Notes: generated by a model not told the origin, from the sequence alone. A stretch of DNA of 64,000 bases from Impatiens glandulifera (GCF_907164915.1 NC_061869.1:10837721-10901720); one strand, 5' to 3'. Positions 24,253 to 35,529 are shown, counted from the stretch's first letter. Program-made: numbers and translations.

Positions 24253-25931
24253 TGTTGAAATAATTTAACTATTGAGATTTTGATGATGAAATGACTTATG
24301 AGTTTTGATGCAGGTGTATCGAAATCATATTTCATAAGACTTGGCTCTAATGAGGGTCATTAGACCGATTTTGGCATTAAATGCAAAGAATTAGACGTGC
24401 AGTCTAACTCAGTGGAGTTAGACGTACAGTCTAATGAATACAAAGAATTAGACGTGCAGTCTAACTCAGTGGAATTAGACGTGCAGTCTAATGAATGCAA
24501 AGAATTAGACGTGTAGTTTAACTCAGTGAAGTTAAACGTGCAGTCTAATAGATTTCGGAATTAGACGTGTAGTCTAATATATTCGGAATTAGACGTGCAG
24601 TCTAACTCAACGGAGTTAGACGTGCAGTCTAATATATTTGGAATTAGATGTGCAGTCTAATTCAACGGAGTTAGACGTGCAGTCTAATTCAATGGAGTTA
24701 GACGTGCAATCTAATGGATTGTGAAAATTAGACGTAAGTCTAACTCCTTCAGACAAGTCTGAGGTAGAACCGGAATTAGACGTGTAGTCTAACTCAGTGG
24801 AGTTAGACGTGCAGTCTAATAGTTAGTGAATGATTAGACGTGTAGTCTAATTAGTGAAAGTTAGACGTAAGTCTAACTCCTACAAACAAGTCTGAGGTAG
24901 AACCGGAATTAGACGTGCAGTCTAACTCAGTGGAGTTAGACGTGCAGTCTAATGGTTATTGGATAATTAGACGTGTAGTCTAATTAAGTGAAAATTAGAC
25001 GTAAGTCTAACTCCTTCAGATTAGTCTGAAGTGATTGTAATTAGACGTAAGTCTAATTCTATTAGACCAGACGGTCTAATGGACTCTGTTATTAGACGGA
25101 GACGTTTGATTTCATTAGACTGATTTTCACAATCTGTCTAACTAAAATCCGTCTAATGCTCAGCTTAAGTAGTATGCTTGAAGCTAGCACCGACCTACCC
25201 ACGTGCTATAGCTGTACCCTACTCCTGCTCCACTTTCTAGTGAAGATCAGTACAACAGCTATATGCAACCAACCAACGAATGCCACGTAAGAGAATTTTT
25301 CTCATATTACTTGTTTTGCAGGTACATCTCTGATGGAATATTCGGCGCACTACCAGTGGTGTACGACCACCATCCTTGTGCTCAGAACCTGCTGTGTACA
25401 ATGGAGGCTTTCCAATGGAAGAGTGCCACATATCATTCTAAAGATTCGACCGTTAGTCTCTGCCTAGTATTTATCATATCTCAAGGAGAACGGACAATCT
25501 GCCTTACGAACTACCAGATTTTAAAAAGAGTTAATCTACAATTCTGCTTGCTATTCAAGAGAGAGAATTCAAGCCTTTGAATATTCATACTGTGAATCAA
25601 GAGAGAGTTAGAATCAAAAACACCTTTAGCTAAGTGATATTCTTCAGATTGTATATTGAACAGAGTGTGTTCTGTTCAATAGTGAGCTAAGTGTGTGTAA
25701 ACAGTATTTGATTCGAATCATATTATAGTGAATCCTTCCGGTGGTTGGAAGAAAGGGTGACGTAGTAGAGTTTCTCCAAACATCCATAAACAAACTGTTG
25801 TGTTCTTCATTTCTGTCATCTTTTCATATTTCATCTTGTGCTTCAAACCCAAGTAAACAATTTCGTCTTGAATCTGTTTCAAGTGTTTACAAGTGTTTGC
25901 GTAGAATAGAAAGTAAATTAAATTCCTAACA
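24253..25931 (+). mobile_element. Ty1/copia solo LTR (SIRE-like), nested in R2
   Basis: Starts TGTTGAAATAATTT with a GATTTTGATGATGAAAT stretch typical of SIRE-type LTRs and ends ATTCCTAACA. Its 3' part ('gtgaatccttccggtggttg', 'gaaagggtgacgtagtagag', 'ccaaacatccataaac') matches the LTRs at 40,602-41,837 and 53,161-54,413 in order, so it is a related subfamily. No internal region follows it. No clear 5-bp target duplication was found, so it may be a solo LTR whose site has drifted, or a fragment. Confidence 0.75.
24386..25140. repeat. Array of self-complementary units (TTAGACGTGCAGTCTAA)
   Basis: About two dozen or more copies of a 17-bp unit whose arms TTAGAC/GTCTAA pair around a GTGCA loop, with alternating spacers 'ctcagtggag' and 'tgaatgcaaagaa'. 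Later variants have the shorter loop GTAA with longer arms (GTTAGACgtaaGTCTAAC). Each unit could form its own hairpin, and any unit can pair with any other. It lies entirely inside the copia LTR. Confidence 0.95.
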
Positions 25932-26616
25932 TGATTTCTTTCAAACCGTTTTTCATAAGCCTTCATCAATACCCAGACCCGCGTCTTTATCGATAAAGCC
26001 GATCCTATCAGTTATAGCCCTAAGCCTAAGTCCGAACCCTCACTCAAAATTGAACCTCTTCAACCTTACTAAGCCCAAATTGACAAGATCGGACTCGAAC
26101 CTAGGGTTTAATCCTTAGGCCCGTTTGGTTCCAATTCTCAAAAATCCAAAACTATTCTGGAACCAAACCCCTATTTTCTAAAAAATGGTATTCTCAATGT
26201 CATAAAGTAATTCTCAAGATTCTCTGGGATGTTTCCCAAAGCAATTTTCTTTTGCTAGGTCTTGTTTGGTTATACTCTCTAACATCTTTTTCTGATATTT
26301 TCAAGTTTTGTTAAATCTGAAACCCAACGTAACAAGTACACATCTCCTTTAAATGATTTTGTACAATTATTTAATGTCTATCCTTATTTAGGACCCCTAG
26401 ACTACTAATTAAAGATTAGGAATGTTATAATTAGATTTATAGAAGCCAGACTTTGTCTATTTTAGAAGGATTTTGAAAACCGTCCTTAGGCGGGCGTAGA
26501 GACATAGCGCGAAAGCCCTTTCTCGAGCGTAAACAGACAACGAACCACTTTTTTCAGAAACTCCAGTATAAATACGTTTGTACACGTATCATTTTATTGA
26601 TTTTCATAAAATCTCA

Positions 26617-26627
26617 TGGCGACTCTG
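26617..26627 (+). other. Putative primer-binding site after R2
   Basis: TGGCGACTCTG immediately follows an LTR-type end (...ATCTCA). Tat/Ogre-type elements are known to carry a TGGCGACTC-type site here. The same 10-mer occurs in reverse at 28763-28772 and 28926-28935. Confidence 0.5.
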
Positions 26628-26813
26628 ATTTTCAAATGAATAATCTTTAAATTAATTATGCTTAATTGATTTAAATCGGGTCAGGTTAAATTGTTATTTA
26701 GCCTCATAGATTATTAATGTTTGAACAAAAGATTAATTTTTTTTCATAATTAATTTCTTAACGCTCCAGGTATTTTCAAAATCTTTTAAAAATTAAATGT
26801 TTTATTTTAAAAG

Positions 26814-26870
26814 ATGACTGACACGCAAACCAAGGTTGAAATTATTGAACCTCGAGCTGCCTCGCGGTAG
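26814..26870 (+). pseudogene. Possible gag N-terminal scrap
   Basis: ATG at 26814 starts an 18-residue frame (MTDTQTKVEII...) ended by TAG at 26868. It lies about 190 bp after the primer site, where a gag leader is expected. Weak evidence; it could be chance. Confidence 0.25.
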
Positions 26871-26984
26871 TCCTTCTATATTGCCACGTGTCTCAAAAGC
26901 ACGTGATAAGCTATGGAACGAGATATAGATCGGGGGGATAAACGGTAGTTACAGAATGCATCTTTTAAGTTGTCTTAAAAAAAA

Positions 26985-27545
26985 ATCTATATCAGATAGA
27001 GGAGATATAATATTTGGGCATTGATTAATGCATTTTGGGGCATTTGAGGGAATTCAAGTCAATTGGAGATTTGTTGAGTTTTCTTGAATTAATGATGCAA
27101 GTAAAGAGAATATTGAACAAAAGAAAAAAAAAATATATTTTTGGTGTTTAATCTTGATTTAAAGAAATAAGATTAACACAATAGGAAATATTATCTTTTG
27201 TTATGATAATATAACTAAGAAAATATTGTAATAATATTTTGGAGATAATACCTAGTTGAAGCTTATTTAAAGGTGTAGTTGGGTACTTTAGAAAGTCGAA
27301 GTCTTTTCCTTGAGAGCATCGTTTCTAGTTCCAGTTCTGTATTTGTTAAGGTTTCGGGAGACCGAGTGTTATATAAAATAATGTCATAATCCTATACTAT
27401 CTTGATGTAGTCTCTATTCTAATTTATTTATAATAATCTCTCTTTCTGGTGGACGTAGTCAAGTTTTATCTTGTTGAACTACGTTAAAATTCGTGTCTTC
27501 TTTATTATTGCTTACGTCATTTCACGCATTCCGTCACAACACCTA
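26985..27545 (+). mobile_element. Ty1/copia 3' remnant: pol/minisatellite scrap plus LTR
   Basis: 26,990-27,090 repeats in shuffled form the text around 20,795-20,935 ('atatttgggcattgattaat', 'gaattcaagtcaattggaga', 'tttgttgag'). It is followed by a stretch with the shape of a copia LTR: 'ggtgtagttgggtactt', 'tggtggacgtagtcaagttt', 'gttgaactacgttaaaattc', 'gtgtcttctttattattgc' and an end '...cattccgtcacaaca'. So this may be the other end of the element whose pol fragment lies at 20,219-20,830, split by R2. Confidence 0.6.
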
Positions 27546-28059
27546 TCTTTTCATTTTTATTCCCAAAATATACACATTTTCCTTTCTAAACTATTAATTA
27601 ATCTTAATCTCTATTAAATTAAGTAATTTAAATAAATTTTATAAACTAAAATAAAATAAATTACATAAAATAAAATGCATAGTAATTCAATTTTATTCAT
27701 ACAATTATTGTCTTATTTTGTAATGACTTGTCAATCCAACTTTTGAGTTTGATAAATAATTTCAACTTAATTTATCAACACTTTGTGAAATTTGAAAATA
27801 CGAGTTTAACCCAATTTTTAACTACCATATTGGACGTTACTACTCGCAAATAATTGAGAAGTGTATGGTGTTCTTATTGCCGATAAAGACTTGAAGAAGA
27901 AAAAAAAGTCCGATAAGAATGATCAAATTTGTGTATTCGAAATGATATGGACAATTCTTGAAAAGTGAGAGTTTGTGGACGATGCTAACAAAAATGACTG
28001 TACGCATTTAAAAATGTCCGCCCCGAAAAAACAATTATTTTTTACTTTTAAACGATAAA
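27546..28059. other. Intergenic DNA, nothing recognised
   Basis: AT-rich with no coding or repeat signal that I can support. Confidence 0.4.
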
Positions 28060-29075
28060 TAAAAATATAAATATCTCTTTGAAAATTTTGAAATAAGAAG
28101 AACCTCGTTAGAACGGGCGCAGAGCCCTAGGGCGCAGAGTCCTAGTAAAGCGGTAAATAAAAATATAAATATCTCTTGCCTACCAAAGTTCAGACAAGAA
28201 GTGGATTGACTAACTCGTTAGAATTAGCGCAGAGCCCTAGTAAAGCGGTACCTCCATGCTTCAGACCAACTCGATGAAAATAAGTACACACAACTAGACC
28301 TGTGAACTAGGATAGCCTAGGGCCGATGAAAATAAAAAGAAAGAGGATATTAATCTATGTACACACCCGATGCGAGATAGTTTCAATGGATCCTTCCTTT
28401 TTTTAATAAAGACTCGAAAAAGTAGCCTAAGCTTATATAAGGCTAGGGAGGAAGAACACCTACTTCTTGAATAAGACAAGCCCGCATTGAACAGGAAAAG
28501 CACTAACAATAGGACCGGTAAAACAAAAAGAAATAGTTAGAGTTTCGGTTCCTTAAACTTTCCCATCAAGAGCTCAATGAAGAACTCTAAGACAAACGCA
28601 AGCCGTTCTTAGATGACAAGTGGTATACTTTGATCGTGGGCTATAGCCATTCGTTAAACGACCACGTTAGCCACCGTAGGAACTTTTTTAAGGTATTAAG
28701 AAGAACCTCTATATAAAGAAAGAGAAATGCAGGAAATTGTTTAAAAACTAGCTTGTGAATAAAGAGTCGCCATCTAATTTTTTTTTACAGAATTAAGAAA
28801 AAATAAATTATTTTCATGTAAAATAATAACGCTTTTGAAAAAAGATTTTTTAAAGGTATTAAAAAGAAGCTCTATATAAAGAAAGAGAAATGCGGGAAAT
28901 TGTTTAAAAATCAGCTTGTGAATAAAGAGTCGCCATCTAATTTTTATTTTTACAGAATTATGAAAAATAAATTATTTGCATGTAAAATAATAACGCTTTT
29001 GAAAAAAGATTTTTAAGGGTTCGGTGATTGGTTACACATGAAAAGGGCTTTGACGCTGTCTCATATGCCCGCTAA
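28060..29075 (-). mobile_element. Tat/Ogre-like LTR/leader remnant, reverse orientation, internally duplicated
   Basis: The string AGAGTCGCCA (reverse of TGGCGACTCT) occurs at 28763-28772 and 28926-28935, 163 bp apart, within a direct tandem duplication (about 28,681-28,843 and 28,844-29,010). A 'gcgcagagccctagtaaagcgg' theme repeats at 28,110-28,250, and 'aaataaaaatataaatatctctt' repeats at about 28,058 and 28,155. Together these suggest a scrambled end of a Tat/Ogre-type element on the minus strand. The open frame at 28,294-28,509 has no family support. Confidence 0.45.
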
Positions 29076-30212
29076 AAAAACAGTTTCCACTTCTAATATT
29101 TTGGCCATTTTAAGAAAATATTTTATACTTATTTTATTTATTTATTTGTCCATTCATATTCTAAAATATATGGCACATACATTAATTCTAAATTTAAAGG
29201 TAATGCATATTAAATAATAATATTAATAATTATTCACAAATAAATAAACATGAAAAAATAAATATAAACGATTTAAAATTAAATATTTTCAATATAAAGT
29301 TAATAGAATAAATTTAATTAAAAAGAACAACTTTGAATTTGTTTTGCATCGCTACTATTTTTTACCAATCATTTAGGATTTAGGATTTATGTAAATGTAA
29401 AAAAACAAATAAATCAAAATTAATATTTATTAATTTTATTTATTCTATTAATATTTGTCTCCTTTTTTTCTCTCATCATTTTTCTTAATACTTATTAAAA
29501 AAATCAAAATTAATATTTATTTTATTTATTTGCACAAATAATATATATATATATATATAATATTAACCTACTTATTTATTTATTTATTTTAACATATAAA
29601 ATAAAATAATATTTTTAATAATAAATTAAATCATTTAAAATAACATATTTATAAAACTATTATTTATTTTATTTGAAAGATACCATATTATTCTTTCAGT
29701 AATTTTATTTTTCAACAAAAATTAGGATCCAAATTTATTTAGAAAATATAAATTTAGGGGAAAAAAAGGAGGGTTTATAGGGACATACATGATTAATATT
29801 TATTATATATTTTGTTTTGTTTTAATATTTATGTAATGTATTTTATTGTAAGGTTTATTTATTTATGTAATATATTTTATTTTAGTTTATAATATTTATT
29901 TAAATGATTTAAGTTAGTGTTTAGTTTTAATTATATATTTATAAAATAAAATATATGTATTATTTTAATATGTATGTAATATATTTTATTTTAATATATA
30001 ATATTTAAATTATTTAATTAAGTATTATTAATTTTAATTATATATATATTGTATAATTATAAAGTAAATAATTAATGAGTTTGGAGAGATTAAAGGTTAA
30101 TTAATAGTTTTAGGGAAAGAAATGTACAGAATGAAAATGAGAAGGTTGGTATGATGAGAAAATTTGTTAGAAACTTGGTAAATATGGAATTGGTATGGGC
30201 TGTAGCCCAGTC

Positions 30213-30282
<70 letters not shown>

Positions 30283-30839
30283 CTAGATTTTTAAGAGTTA
30301 TATATATATATATATTAAAATAAATAAATATTTTTTTTAGTGATGATAAATTTTTTTAGTGATAGATTTTTAACAATAAAAATTAAAATTCAGATTTAGT
30401 GATGTAAGAATACATCTCCTTATACTTATTCAGTGTTATACTCTAAAACTAATTTTAAATCATTTAAATTTAATAATATTTATAAATTGGTTGATAAATG
30501 TTAACTAGAAGACTTCACTAAATAAAAATGTATTATTTGAGATCACAACTCCAATATTCTAAAATTGATATTTATTGTAATGAAAAGTTTTAAAATATGT
30601 CTTTCATTAACGAATTGTGTTGTTGATTAATTAAAAATAAATAAGTCACAAAATTATAATTTGATTAATAAATTAATTGGACTTGTTTTAATTTTACCAG
30701 TTTCTACCGTCACTACATGACATATGTGAAAATTGTTCAATAAAATAAGATGATAGAAAATATTTTATTAAATATTGATTTAAATTTTATAATATATTAA
30801 TTTTATTCTAGAAAATATAGAAATTACAATTTAAATAAG
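29076..30839. other. AT-rich intergenic DNA with (TA)n tracts
   Basis: Contains pure (TA)n at about 30,220-30,280 and shorter ones at 29,540-29,560 and 30,300-30,316, and stretches of TTTA/ATTT. No gene seen. Confidence 0.5.
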
Positions 30840-32058
30840 ATGTCTAAGTTTATTAAATTTTATAATTTTTTTTTGACTTTTTTTGTATATTTTTTTATAA
30901 ATTTGCTATTTAAATCGGATATTTTCATCACTTTTTAGATTTCGTATAATTATTTTATTTTATTTGGGTATTCGTGGATCGGTTAGATTAATATGCTTAA
31001 TATGTTAACGAGTTATTCGTAATAGTGTAATATCTAAAATCTATATGGCTAGAAAAAAAAAATATGATTTACATTATGATGTGGATTTGGAAGTTTTTAA
31101 GGCAATACATTTAATAAGTTAAAAAAATCCAAATAATATGATTCCTTATAAGAATTAAACTAAAAGACTATATATACTTTCATATTTATTTTTGGGCTTG
31201 GTATGACTATGAATGGATGGTTGAATAATAACACTAAAAAGAAAATATAGTTACAGACTAAATAACATATATTGAATAAAAAACGAATACATTTTACAAT
31301 ATGAGAATAAACAAAATTGAATTGTCACCTTAAGAGATAAGAAACAATTATATTATTGTTTATAATTGAACATGAAAGTCTTTAAGGTAGGGAGGTGAAG
31401 ATGAGAAACAATTATTAGTATTTATTTTTTTATAAAAATTATTTAATATTTAACATATCAAACTATATTATTTAAAATATTTAGTTTATTAACTAATATT
31501 ATTAATATATAAGGATATAATAGTGTTTTATTTTTGTATATATTAGTTTTAGATATTATAAAATAAATTCAAATATCAAGTATTTAAAATTTAAATGTTT
31601 ATACTTGGTTAATTCAATTTTTATCTCCATATATTAAGTCATAAATATTTAAAATTTAGTATTTATATCTTAATTTTTAGGTTTATCAAACACTGTCTTA
31701 GGCCTCCTTACCTACTATTTAAAAAAAACTTATATCTTAAGTATTAAAAAATAAAAATAAAAAATATTATTGTCGGCTCTACGGAAGGGCAGGACTTTGT
31801 GAGTTGCTTCATTTCAGTTTTTTTTTTTAACTAAACATGTATCTAAAAAATAGTTATACAAAATTCAATATTCATTACCGTCTTGCATATTGAAATGGAT
31901 CGGTTGATTCAAATGTAGGCTTGATTGGTCGGTTAATACAGACATTTATATATATTTTTCTACAGCAAAATAATAACAATAAATTTAGTAACATTTTTCT
32001 TACTAAATCATCGATTATAATTTATTTCTTATAAATAATGCTGATATATTATTTAGAG

Positions 32059-32142
<84 letters not shown>

Positions 32143-32143
32143 C

Positions 32144-32186
<43 letters not shown>

Positions 32187-32224
32187 TTCCAAACAAAGTA
32201 AAATGCAGAATAAAATATTCCCAT
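30840..32224. other. 3' flank of MMP1, AT-rich
   Basis: Homologous to 57,140-58,296. Contains a (TA)n tract of about 80 bp (32,060-32,141) followed by (TTTA)n (about 32,150-32,187). The same position in copy B has much shorter versions. No gene seen. Confidence 0.7.
32060..32187. repeat. (TA)n then (TTTA)n compound microsatellite
   Basis: About 40 TA units, then 'aacaaacat', then about nine TTTA units. Copy B at 58,195-58,250 has the same order but far fewer TA units. Confidence 0.95.
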
Positions 32225-33157
32225 CTAGTAACGAAAGTTGTTGTACAATGCGTTAATTGCGTAGATGTCATCATGCTGTAAAATTCTTTTGGTAACCCCT
32301 CGTTTTGCATATGGCCACATTACGGCAGAAGGATCACTACTATGCCTAAGACCAAGTACGTGTCCTAGCTCATGCAGCGCAATTGTTTCAATGTCCATTT
32401 TCTCAGCCTTTGCTCCGTTCGTCCAACGAGCGTCTGCCCTGAAATGGAGCTTTCCTCCAGGGGGAAGGTGTGCGTAAGCCACTGTTTCTGAGTTCTGTCG
32501 AAATCGGTTATAATCCTCACTATGGTGACTAGTGAAACTTATTTGAATATCTGGATATTTTCTATGAGAAATTTTTATAAAATTGAACTTCGTGACCTTT
32601 TGCCAACTGTTAAATGCATTAGTAATTGGATTAATAGCGTCTGATCGCGTTCGGGGTGCTACAGACCAGGATAGTCGGAGTTTCGACCACCTACGTATTT
32701 CATCCATGTAATACAAACCACTTTTATAAGGGTCCCGAACTAACTTCACCCCGTGTTTGATGAGACCTTCATTAACCAAATCAGGGAAGCCGCACCGAGG
32801 TTTAACCATTAGTGACAAAGTTTCTTCGTCTAAAATCCCCGAAACATTGAGATGAAAAAACTGTTGAAATTTTTTAATTGCTTTCTCCATGGCGTGATCC
32901 AAAATATTAGAGTCGTTTGATGTGAAACTACTCGTTTGGAAACAACCATCCTTGGAGGGACCAAAATAACCATATTTTGAAAGATAATTTTTCACTTGAT
33001 CAAGCTTCTTAACTTTGTCACTCATCTTGGAACCCAATAAATGTTTCGTAGAGTTGAAAGATAATAATGGATTATCATTAATAGATGATGAATGGACAAC
33101 TAGAAACAAGTCCAAGACAAAGAGTAACAAAATAATACATATTTTGACCATATTCAT
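32225..33157 (-). CDS. Matrix metalloproteinase 1 (plant MMP, M10A), intronless
   Basis: 310 aa, ATG at 33157, TATAAAAT at 33215-33222 (minus strand). Residues 1-25 are a signal peptide. About 45-118 is the peptidoglycan-binding-like prodomain. PRCGFPDL (120-127) is the cysteine switch with Cys122, which holds the enzyme latent by binding the catalytic zinc. The catalytic domain has HELGHVLGLRH (zinc ligands His262, His266, His272, base Glu263) and the Met-turn at Met280 in AVMWPY. Plant MMPs are secreted zinc endopeptidases acting at the cell surface. Oddities: where family members have an HGD...LAHAF...H-x-D pattern for structural zinc and calcium, this protein has HHSED...VAYAH...HFRAD, so a structural ligand appears lost. 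No GPI tail; it ends at NNFRY, so it is probably freely secreted. Intact, single exon as usual for plant MMPs. Confidence 0.93.
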   Translation of the reverse strand: MNMVKICIILLLFVLDLFLVVHSSSINDNPLLSFNSTKHLLGSKMSDKVKKLDQVKNYLSKYGYFGPSKDGCFQTSSFTSNDSNILDHAMEKAIKKFQQFFHLNVSGILDEETLSLMVKPRCGFPDLVNEGLIKHGVKLVRDPYKSGLYYMDEIRRWSKLRLSWSVAPRTRSDAINPITNAFNSWQKVTKFNFIKISHRKYPDIQISFTSHHSEDYNRFRQNSETVAYAHLPPGGKLHFRADARWTNGAKAEKMDIETIALHELGHVLGLRHSSDPSAVMWPYAKRGVTKRILQHDDIYAINALYNNFRY

Positions 33158-34043
33158 GTTTGTGATTTGATTTGTTACTTAGTTCTTGATTTTTGTTTCA
33201 AGATTCGTTTCTGCATTTTATAGACATTATTTTAGATAAAAAGATTGTGTTAATCTTATGTATAAATCTATTTGATCGTAATATTATAAATTTTACTATT
33301 TGATCGATTATAAAATAGTTAAAGCTACTACATATTATAGTAAATAAAAATCTTTTTTATTTCTCTTTTAAAATCATGGTAAATAATATTATAACTGGAC
33401 AGTCGTCCAGGCATGTATAAAAAAACAAGAATTCATCGCAGCATAATATTTGATATTAATTGTGTTAAACTATATGAACTATGTCACGAAGGTTAACACT
33501 ACACTTACAAATTTTTTTATCAATTAAAATAAAAAATTACAACATATCATAAATTTATGGAAAAATAAATCAAACCATAACATAAAAATATAAAACAAAT
33601 ATAAATAAACTAGTTAGAATTAAGCTAATTCTGAATAAAAATAAGGATGTGATCAGTAAATAAAATCAAATAAAAATCACACTCAATTCAAACTTTTAAT
33701 CTAAATTATAATTAAATGTTAATTTTTAATTAATATTTGATATCTAATTAGAAAATTAAAGTAATAATGTTACGACAAACATTCAACTAATTGCCTGCCA
33801 ATTGATTAATGCATGGACTATTCAATTAGTTAGTATTGAATGTCTAACCTTGCATTTCATCGAATCAACATAAAACAATGAGACCAATAATGTTAAGTAG
33901 TTATGGATTAAGTGAAAATGAATGAGCAATATTTATTGTTAATGTAAATAAATGTTTGATTGATTTTATGGTTAATTTAAATAAATGTTAAAATAATATT
34001 ACGATAAACATTCAATTAATTAATTAACTCATGGAATTGAATA
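33158..34043. other. MMP1 upstream region
   Basis: Homologous to 59,245-60,065. Holds the TATA box and a repeated block ('gttacgacaaacattcaact' at 33,770 and, altered, at 34,000), each followed by 'ggaattgaatagtctaac'-type text. No gene seen. Confidence 0.6.
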
Positions 34044-34051
34044 GTCTAACC

Positions 34052-34588
34052 TAGGGGTGTTAATTAAATCGGTTCGGTTTTCGGGTTATTCGAGTTCCTC
34101 GGTTCGGTTTATTCGAATTTTTATTTTTTTTAGCCAATTCGAAAACCAAACCGAATTCGAATTTGATATTCGGTTCAAATTTCGAATAATTTGAATTCAA
34201 ACCGAATTCGTTTTTTTTTTTAATTTTTAGAACTAGTATAACTCAAAATAAATTGAACTAGGGTCTATACCGTGGCAGAGTATTATTCTACCACTAGACC
34301 ACTAATGTTTTTTTTTCTTTTCTTTTATTATAATTTGATTATTTTGAACTTTTTCTTAAGTTAAGTTTGGAAAAATAAATAATAAATAATAGAAAAATAA
34401 ATAATAAAAAATGAATTCGGTTTTCGGTTTGGTTTCGAGTTGAAACCTAAACTCGAAAATCAATTCAAAAACCGTATTTGAATTCAAATTTGTTTGAAAT
34501 TCGATTCGAAAACCGAAAATGAAATTCGAATTCGGTTTATTCGCATTCGGTCGGATATTCGGTTCAGACCAAATATTGAACACCCCTA
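34052..34588. mobile_element. hAT-type MITE (537 bp) with 8-bp target duplication
   Basis: Termini TAGGGGTGTT and AACACCCCTA are exact inverted repeats. GTCTAACC flanks both sides (34044-34051 and 34589-34596). Copy B of the segmental duplication has the unfilled site ('tagtctaacattgcattt' at about 60,085), proving an insertion. The interior is rich in 'ttcggtttggtttcgaa'-like strings and carries a tRNA-like fragment. No transposase. The open frame at 34,356-34,733 crosses the MITE boundary and is not a gene. Confidence 0.92.
34245..34306 (-). pseudogene. tRNA-Gly(GCC)-like fragment inside the MITE
   Basis: On the minus strand, from 34303, the text AGTGGTCTAGTGGTAGAATA, then ATACTCTGCCACGGTATAGA, then CCCTAGTTCAATT follows plant tRNA-Gly(GCC) through the D-arm (A box TGGTCTAGTGG intact), anticodon arm (anticodon GCC at 34274-34276) and into the T-arm (B box decayed to AGTTCAATT). 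The acceptor stem is lost on both sides. It is a pseudo-tRNA or the head of a tRNA-derived SINE. Confidence 0.75.
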
Positions 34589-34596
34589 GTCTAACC

Positions 34597-35529
34597 TTGC
34601 ATTTTATCAAATCAACATAAAACAATGAGACCATGAATGTTAAGTACTTATGAATTAAGTGAAAATGAATAACAATATTTATTGTTAATGTAAATAAACG
34701 TTTGAATGATTTTATGGATAGTTTAATTCTCATAAATTTATTGTGTAGAAATTACGAGATTAATGGGGGTAGTTAAATATTATTTTTTTTAGAAATCATA
34801 CTCGTTAATGTTATTTTAGTCATTATTAAAACCAATTAATTTTAATTTTGAGGGTTAAATAAATAATTTTGGGAGATGAAATGAGTACCTCATTCCATTC
34901 TAAATTATATATTTTAATCCCTGATTTTTTTCTCTAAAACTATTTTAAGATAAATGAGTACAACATTTATCTCAAATAATTGTATTTTATTATTTTGACA
35001 TTTTTTTTTAATTATTTAATCTTTAAATATTACATTAATTAGCGTAATTAAGTGTTTAAATATTGCTTTTTTCATGGGATTAATTATTTTAATTTTATTT
35101 ATTCAAAATAATTATTTTTAATTTTATAAATTGGTGTATAGATTTTCAGTACTTACAAGAGAATTTTATTATATTCAGAGCATTATATGATAAAATCGGT
35201 ACATTCGTATTGCTTTTGGGAAATGTTAGAATGACATCGAATGGTGGTCTCAATATCTTATATGCTTCGAGTATTTTTTACTTTGTAGTGATCTGATATA
35301 TCCGATAGAATTGATACATTTATGTTCTTATTTTTAACCATCATAATGAGAGTCCGAGTTAACAATAAATGGTGATTTCAATATCTCAACTATGAGAGAA
35401 TTTTTTTAGTAACATGTGTATATCTCATACAAAACAATTTTGTTCTCATATATATGACTAGAAAGGAATAATGTAAGGTGAACAAGAGCATATCTTATCT
35501 TGTATGGATGAGAGCAACAAAGATCATCA
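34597..35529. other. Intergenic, part of duplication copy A
   Basis: Homologous to 60,100-60,830 except for about 200 bp at roughly 35,130-35,330 that copy B lacks. Within that extra piece 'atgttagaatgacatcgaatggtgg' and 'gagtccgagttaacaataaatggtg' look like two diverged versions of one repeat, which suggests deletion between repeats in B. No gene seen. Confidence 0.5.

Larger units (their letters stand above)
21790..26616 (+). mobile_element. LTR-like repeat copy R2 (Tat/Ogre-like), with nested copia LTR
   Basis: Begins near 'tgtaagcatgaaaatttgac' and follows R1's landmarks. It ends at 26616 directly before TGGCGACTCTG, which resembles the primer-binding start seen in Tat/Ogre-type Ty3/gypsy elements (tRNA-Arg type). 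A 'gagcgtaaacagacaacg...' and 'ataaatacgtttgtacacg' block just before the end fits a promoter/R region. A separate copia LTR (24,253-25,931) has inserted inside. No internal coding domain of the gypsy element survives nearby, apart from a possible gag start at 26,814. Confidence 0.6.

Noticed and set aside
20908..25140. Possible CRISPR-like arrays
   Set aside because: The repeat units are contiguous or separated by repeated, not unique, spacers, and the window is plant nuclear DNA; these are minisatellites.
25263..25580. Open frames of 105, 64 and 83 codons at 25,237-25,969
   Set aside because: All lie inside the copia LTR and have no recognisable domain.
24248..25936. Target-site duplication for the copia LTR at 24,253-25,931
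   Set aside because: Flanks CTAAG and TGATT do not match, so solo-LTR status was left uncertain.
28294..28509. Minus-strand open frame of 71 codons
   Set aside because: It falls in a rearranged LTR remnant with no family similarity.
34356..34733. Minus-strand open frame of 125 codons
   Set aside because: It crosses the MITE boundary and target duplication, so it did not exist before the insertion.
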